DNA from: Limnohabitans sp. TEGF004
Lineage (GTDB): Bacteria; Pseudomonadota; Gammaproteobacteria; Burkholderiales; Burkholderiaceae_C
Direction of reading: 5' to 3'
DNA length: 64,000 bases
NCBI RefSeq assembly: GCF_027924965.1
Contig: NZ_AP027056.1
Span: forward strand, 558,001 to 622,000
Made by a program: the position numbers and the translations under genes. Under the pieces are notes generated by a model, which was not told the origin of the DNA, made no database searches, and saw nothing but the letters and a program-made list of their open reading frames with translations. Of this stretch, positions 59,597 to 64,000 are shown piece after piece; position 1 is the stretch's first letter, and each line of letters opens with the position of its first letter.

Positions 59597-60781
59597 ATGC
59601 ACGCTTTTCGCCGTTCTTTGATTGCCCTGAGTTTGGGCTTGGCTTGCGCATCTGGTTTTGCGCAAAACGACGCACCTGTGAAGGTCGGTTTGCTCAGCAC
59701 CTTGTCAGGCCCCGGCGCGGGTTTGGGCGTTGACATCCGTGACGGCTTTCAGCTCGCGGTCAAACTGTCGGGTGGCAAGTTCAGCGGTAAGGCCGTGGAT
59801 GTCATCGTGGCCGACGACCAAGCCAGCCCCGATGTGGGCCGCCAAACTGCAGACCGTTTGGTCAAGCGCGACAAGGTCGACTTCATGACGGGCATCGTGT
59901 TCTCCAACGTCATGTTGGCTGTGGGCGCGCCCACCTTCCAATCTAAAACCTTCTACATCAGCGCCAACGCTGGCCCATCGCAGTTTGCGGGCGAGCAGTG
60001 CAACCCTTACTTCTTCAGCGCGTCTTACCAAAACGACAACATGCACGAAGCCGTGGGCAAAGTGGTGACAGACAAAGGCTTTAAGAAAGTCGCTTTGATC
60101 GCGCCTAACTACCCAGCAGGCAAAGATGCGATTGCTGGCTTCAAGCGTTTCTTCAAAGGCGAAGTGGCATCAGAGACCTACACCGCTTTGAACCAACTCG
60201 ACTACGGCACAGAGCTGTCTAAGCTGCGTGCGACCAAGCCTGACGCTGTGTACATCTTCTTGCCCGGCGGCATGGGCATCAACTTCATCAAGCAGTTTGT
60301 GGGCGCGGGTTTGTCTAAGGACATCACTTTGTTTGGCCCTGGCTTCTCAGGCGATGAAGACGTGATCAAAGCCGTGGGTGAGCCCATGCTGGGCATGTTC
60401 AACACCTCGCAATGGGGCCACGACATGGACAATGCGGCTAACAAAAAGTTTGTGGCCGAGTTCGAGAAAGCCTATGGCCGTTTGCCTACGTTGTACGCAG
60501 CGCAAGGTTTTGACGCAGCGCGTTTGATCGAAGCTGCTGTGCGTGACAGCAAAGGCAAGCTCGACGACAAAGCCGCTGTGCGCAAAGCTTTGGAAGCGGC
60601 CAAGTTTGATTCGGTGCGTGGTGCGTTCAAGTTCAACAGCAACCACTTCCCCATTCAAGACTACTACTTGCGCGTCATCACCAAAGACGCCAAAGGCCGC
60701 GTGACCAACCGCACTTTGAGCCCCGTGTTCAAAAACCATGCGGACGCTTACGTAGCCAGCTGCAAGATGCCTAGCCTGTAA
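59597..60781 (+). CDS. ABC transporter substrate-binding protein (branched-chain amino acid type)
   Basis: This 394-residue periplasmic type-I binding protein has a signal peptide ending near GFAQ (residue 23). VGLLSTLSGPGAGLGVDIRDGFQLAV is the Leu/Ile/Val-binding-protein signature, followed by VADDQASPDVGRQTADRLV. Such proteins bind amino acids, urea, amides or aromatic acids. It starts a livJHMGF-like operon; the next gene begins two bases after its stop. GGAGA precedes the ATG. Confidence 0.9.
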   Translation: MHAFRRSLIALSLGLACASGFAQNDAPVKVGLLSTLSGPGAGLGVDIRDGFQLAVKLSGGKFSGKAVDVIVADDQASPDVGRQTADRLVKRDKVDFMTGIVFSNVMLAVGAPTFQSKTFYISANAGPSQFAGEQCNPYFFSASYQNDNMHEAVGKVVTDKGFKKVALIAPNYPAGKDAIAGFKRFFKGEVASETYTALNQLDYGTELSKLRATKPDAVYIFLPGGMGINFIKQFVGAGLSKDITLFGPGFSGDEDVIKAVGEPMLGMFNTSQWGHDMDNAANKKFVAEFEKAYGRLPTLYAAQGFDAARLIEAAVRDSKGKLDDKAAVRKALEAAKFDSVRGAFKFNSNHFPIQDYYLRVITKDAKGRVTNRTLSPVFKNHADAYVASCKMPSL

Positions 60782-60783
60782 AC

Positions 60784-61704
60784 ATGGATGGCATTTTGCT
60801 GTTTGAGCAATCGCTCAACGGCTTGCAGTTTGGGTTGATGTTGTTCTTGCTGGCCGCGGGCTTGACGCTCGTGTTTGGCATCATGGACATAATCAACCTC
60901 GCGCATGGCTCGCTCTACATGGTGGGCGCTTACCTGATTGCCACGGTGGCTGCGGCCACCGATTCTTTTTGGCTGGGGCTGGCTGCGGGAGTGGCGGGCG
61001 CTGCGCTGTTTGGCGTGTTGCTAGAAGTGTCTATCCTGCGCCGCCTGTATGAGCGCGACCACCTCTCGCAAGTGTTGGGCACGTTTGCCATTCTCTTGAT
61101 GTGCAATGAAACCGTGCGTTTGATTTGGGGCGCACAGCCCATCACGCTCAACCCTCCGGCTGCACTGAGCGGCCCTGTGGAATTGGTGAGTGGCTTTTTC
61201 TATCCTGCTTATCGTTTGTTCATCATTGGTGTGGGCTTGGCCGTGGCTTTGTTTTTGTATGTGCTCATCACGCGCACACGCGTGGGCATGCAAGTGCGTG
61301 CGGGTGCTGCTAACCGCGAAATGGCTTTGGCCATGGGCAGCAACGTGACGCGTTTGTTCACCGCTGTGTTTGGTGTGGGCGCTGCACTGTGCGCGATTGC
61401 GGGCGGCATGCTGGGCCCGCTGCTGGCCGTGCAAGTGGGCATGGGCGAGAGCATTTTGATTTTGGCGTTTGTGGTCATCGTCATCGGTGGCATTGGCTCG
61501 ATACGCGGCGCGTTCTTGGGCGCGATGTTGGTGGGCGTGGTCGACACAGCAGGGCGCACCTTGGTGCCCATGGTGTTTGACTCGCTGCTCAGTGCAGAGG
61601 CGGCATCGAGCGCAGGCCCTGCTGTGGCGTCGATCTTGATTTACATGCTCATGGCTACTGTTTTGTTCTTTAAGCCACGCGGTTTGTTTCCTACGCACGG
61701 GTAA
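60784..61704 (+). CDS. livH: Branched-chain amino acid-type ABC permease LivH
   Basis: This 306-residue permease of the LivH class has GLTLVFGIMDIINLAHGSLYMVGAYL and MQVRAGAANREMALAMGSNVTRLFTAVFGVGAALCAIAGGMLGP, plus GIGSIRGAFLGAMLVGVVDT near the end. About eight membrane segments. It pairs with LivM, 26 bp downstream. Confidence 0.92.
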   Translation: MDGILLFEQSLNGLQFGLMLFLLAAGLTLVFGIMDIINLAHGSLYMVGAYLIATVAAATDSFWLGLAAGVAGAALFGVLLEVSILRRLYERDHLSQVLGTFAILLMCNETVRLIWGAQPITLNPPAALSGPVELVSGFFYPAYRLFIIGVGLAVALFLYVLITRTRVGMQVRAGAANREMALAMGSNVTRLFTAVFGVGAALCAIAGGMLGPLLAVQVGMGESILILAFVVIVIGGIGSIRGAFLGAMLVGVVDTAGRTLVPMVFDSLLSAEAASSAGPAVASILIYMLMATVLFFKPRGLFPTHG

Positions 61705-61730
61705 GCAACACACAGTACAGCAAATTTCGT

Positions 61731-62705
61731 ATGGCCCATTCACCTCGCTCCACATCTTTAGACCACTCTTTGCAGTGGCGCTGGAGCGTGCCTGCGTTGT
61801 TGCTGTTGGTCGCGTTGCCATTCATCGCCAACGCGGTGGGCGAAGGTTTTTACATTGCCTTGGCCAGTCGCATTTTGATTTTTGCTCTGGCTGCCACGAG
61901 CCTTAATTTCATTTTGGGTTTTGGTGGCATGGTCAGCTTTGGCCATGCGGCATTTGTGGGCGTGGGCGCTTACAGCGTGGCCATCCTCACGCAAATCGGC
62001 ATCACGGACGCATGGGTGTTGTGGCCTGCGGCGATGGTGGTGAGTGCCTTGTTTGCTTTGCTGATTGGCGCAATCAGCCTACGCACGCAAGGCGTGTACT
62101 TCATCATGATCACGCTGGCCTTTGCCCAGATGATTTACTACCTCACCATTTCCATCAAAGCCTATGGCGGTGACGATGGGTTGTCGTTGGCCACTCGTTC
62201 GCAAATTCCGTTGGTAGACATCCATGACGAGACCTCGTTTTATTACGTGGTGCTCGCTGTGTGCGTGGCGGCCATCTATTCTGTGGCCCGTGTGCTGAAT
62301 GCGCGCTTTGGCCATGTGCTGCAAGCCATTCGCGAGAACGAAGTGCGCATGCAAGCGCTGGGCTACGCGGTGTATCGCTACAAGCTGGCTGCGTTTGTGA
62401 TGTCCGGTGCGTTGGCGGGTTTGGCCGGTGCATTGCTCGCCAACCAAGGTGGCTTTGTCAGCCCCGCGCTCATGCAGTGGAGCCAATCGGGCCTGTTGAT
62501 GATGATGGTCATCTTGGGCGGTGTGGGCCACTTGTATGGCGGCGTGTGGGGCGCAGTGGTGTTCTTGCTGCTGGAAGAAACACTGAGCCACTTCACCATC
62601 CATTGGCAGCTGGGCCTGGGCGCTTTGTTGCTACTGGTTGTGCTGCTGGCTCCCAATGGCCTGACCAGCGTGTTGCAACGCTTGCAGAGAAAGGACCGGC
62701 CATGA
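61731..62705 (+). CDS. livM: Branched-chain amino acid-type ABC permease LivM
   Basis: The 324-residue permease has ATSLNFILGFGGMVSFGHAAFVGVGAY, the LivM hallmark, and VLQAIRENEVRMQALGYAVYRYKLAAFVMSGALAGLAGALLANQGGFVSP. The stop overlaps the livG start codon (ATGA at 62702-62705), so translation is coupled. Confidence 0.92.
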   Translation: MAHSPRSTSLDHSLQWRWSVPALLLLVALPFIANAVGEGFYIALASRILIFALAATSLNFILGFGGMVSFGHAAFVGVGAYSVAILTQIGITDAWVLWPAAMVVSALFALLIGAISLRTQGVYFIMITLAFAQMIYYLTISIKAYGGDDGLSLATRSQIPLVDIHDETSFYYVVLAVCVAAIYSVARVLNARFGHVLQAIRENEVRMQALGYAVYRYKLAAFVMSGALAGLAGALLANQGGFVSPALMQWSQSGLLMMMVILGGVGHLYGGVWGAVVFLLLEETLSHFTIHWQLGLGALLLLVVLLAPNGLTSVLQRLQRKDRP

Positions 62706-63460
62706 GCGCGCCTTTGCTGCACGTGGACAACTTGGTTAAACGCTTTGGGGGTTTGGCAGCGACTGATCACGCCACGCTGCAAGTGCAGCGCGGTGAAATT
62801 CATGCACTCATTGGCCCCAACGGCGCAGGCAAGACCACACTCATTCACCAAATCTCAGGTGCGTTAGCGCCCGACGAAGGCCGCATTGTGTTTGATGGCA
62901 CAGACCTCACGCACACGGCGATGCACCAGCGTGCACGTTTGGGATTGGTGCGTTCGTATCAAATCACCAGCGTGTTCACACGCCTCACGGTGCAAGACAA
63001 CTTGGCGTTGGCTATCCAAGCTGGCAATTCCGAAGCTGTGGAAACTAGCTTCAAGTTTTGGCGTGCCGCACGCAGCGAACACGCGCGTTATGCACGCGCC
63101 GCCGAGGTGGCCGAGCGCGTGGGCTTGCAAGCACAACTCATGCAGCCCGCTGGTGCGCTGTCGCACGGCGAGCAACGCCAGCTCGAAGTGGGCTTGGCTT
63201 TGGCCACTTCGCCGAAGTTGATGTTGCTCGACGAGCCCATGGCCGGCATGGGCCCTGATGAATCTGAGCGCATGGTGCAACTGTTGCAAAGCTTGCGTAG
63301 TGACACCACGCTGCTGCTGGTCGAGCACGACATGGATGCGGTGTTTCGTTTGGCCGACACCATCTCGGTGTTGGTGTCGGGCCAAGTCATCGCGTGTGGC
63401 ACGGCAGAGCACATCAAAAACGATGCGGCTGTGAAGCGCGCTTACCTAGGCGACGAATAA
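62702..63460 (+). CDS. livG: Branched-chain amino acid-type ABC ATPase LivG
   Basis: The 252-residue ATPase has Walker A GPNGAGKTT (about 40-48), FTRLTVQDNLALAIQ, the signature LSHGEQRQLEVGLAL, Walker B LMLLDEPMAGMGPDES and VEHDMDAVF. The signature has His for Gly at the third place (LSHGE), which is usual in LivG. The start is the ATG at 62702; the frame is open far upstream inside livM, which is not coding. Confidence 0.92.
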   Translation: MSAPLLHVDNLVKRFGGLAATDHATLQVQRGEIHALIGPNGAGKTTLIHQISGALAPDEGRIVFDGTDLTHTAMHQRARLGLVRSYQITSVFTRLTVQDNLALAIQAGNSEAVETSFKFWRAARSEHARYARAAEVAERVGLQAQLMQPAGALSHGEQRQLEVGLALATSPKLMLLDEPMAGMGPDESERMVQLLQSLRSDTTLLLVEHDMDAVFRLADTISVLVSGQVIACGTAEHIKNDAAVKRAYLGDE

Positions 63461-63463
63461 ACC

Positions 63464-64000
63464 ATGAGCGCCTTGTTAGAAGTTCACGACTTGCACAGCG
63501 GCTATGGCAGCAGCCAAGTGTTGTTTGGCATCAGCCTGTCGATTGAGGCGGGCGGTGTGTCTACTTTGCTGGGCCGCAACGGTATGGGCAAGACCACCAC
63601 CGTGCGTTCCATCTTGGGCCTCACGCCTGCGTTGTCTGGCACCGTTCGTTTTTGTGGCGAGCGTGTCGAGGGCTATAGCCCCGACCGTATTGCACGCATG
63701 GGCTTGGCTGTTGTGCCCGAAGGTCGGCAAATTTTCCCAACACTCTCTGTGCAAGAAAACCTGCTGGCCTTTGCAGCCAACCGCAACAGCAGCACCAACC
63801 CGTGGACGCTAGAGCGCGTGTATGCCTTGTTCCCGCGCTTGGCTGAGCGCCACCGTCACATGGGCAACCAGCTCTCGGGTGGCGAACAACAAATGTTAGC
63901 CATTGGCCGCGCCCTCATGACCAACCCGCATTTGCTGGTGCTAGACGAGGCCACCGAAGGCTTGGCCCCTCTCGTGCGTGAAGACATTTGGCGCTGCCTG
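63464..64000 (+). CDS. livF: Branched-chain amino acid-type ABC ATPase LivF, 3' end missing
   Basis: The first 179 codons of LivF are present; the gene runs off the right edge. Walker A GRNGMGKTT (about 37-45), VVPEGRQIFPTLSVQENL (the LivF-specific Q-loop region), the signature LSGGEQQMLAIGRAL and Walker B LLVLDEATEGLAPLV are all visible. It starts three bases after the livG stop. Confidence 0.92.
   Translation, partial: MSALLEVHDLHSGYGSSQVLFGISLSIEAGGVSTLLGRNGMGKTTTVRSILGLTPALSGTVRFCGERVEGYSPDRIARMGLAVVPEGRQIFPTLSVQENLLAFAANRNSSTNPWTLERVYALFPRLAERHRHMGNQLSGGEQQMLAIGRALMTNPHLLVLDEATEGLAPLVREDIWRCL

Overview
The window looks like chromosomal DNA of a betaproteobacterium of the order Burkholderiales, most likely a Comamonadaceae member near Limnohabitans or Rhodoferax. 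This is inferred from gene content (membrane-type urate oxidase with a cytochrome c tail, UraD-AllC fusion, intracellular PHB depolymerase, several TRAP transporters) and from a leucine codon bias toward TTG/CTG. I see no rRNA, tRNA, CRISPR array, prophage or transposase gene.

Layout. 1-2163: end of an ion antiporter and an ABC exporter. 2149-4795 (minus): an ABC uptake system with an unusually rich promoter, comprising a sigma-54 promoter, two NtrC-type enhancer sites and two GntR-type operators. 5043-21907: a TerC protein and the purine catabolism region. This holds a purine permease, an M20 hydrolase, a UraD-AllC fusion, allantoinase PuuE, a GntR regulator, HIU hydrolase, xanthine dehydrogenase XdhABC, urate oxidase PuuD and a ModABC molybdate transporter that can feed the Mo cofactor of XDH. 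21911-23005: LrgAB. 23068-30514: a 5-oxoproline utilisation locus (glutamate dehydrogenase, PxpABC, MarR-type regulator, TRAP transporter). 30563-34089: 8-oxoguanine-type deaminase and a divergent transketolase. 34175-42131: LysR regulator, SDR, a second TRAP transporter, a split transketolase and glycerate 2-kinase. 42141-46865: a nucleoside-type ABC importer. 46938-51914: cupin, GST, PhaZ, adenine deaminase, Dcd and a DUF2520 protein. 51952-59542: RhlE helicase, HigBA with an antitoxin remnant, UPF1-like helicase, ApaH, a CBS/CorC membrane protein and a methyltransferase. 59597-64000: a Liv-type amino-acid or amide ABC transporter cut by the right edge.

How it works together. Purine bases and nucleosides would enter by the NCS2 permease and the nucleoside ABC system. 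They would be deaminated by adenine deaminase and the 8-oxoguanine-type deaminase and oxidised to urate by XDH. PuuD, HIU hydrolase, the UraD domain, PuuE and the AllC domain would then open the ring in order. A TGTATACA palindrome occurs six times in the intergenic regions of this cluster, including between the divergent GntR and hiuH genes, so the GntR protein is the likely local regulator. The sigma-54/NtrC control of the ABC system ties the region to nitrogen limitation.

Most unusual items: two 76-78 bp structured elements in inverted orientation in the 435 bp gap at 7423-7857, with conserved cores and covarying 25 bp stems; a 98 bp palindromic element inside the glycerate kinase coding sequence; strong hairpins at the DctP/DctQ junction of both TRAP operons; and a transketolase lacking the usual phosphate-binding arginine. 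All assignments are by reading, without database searches.
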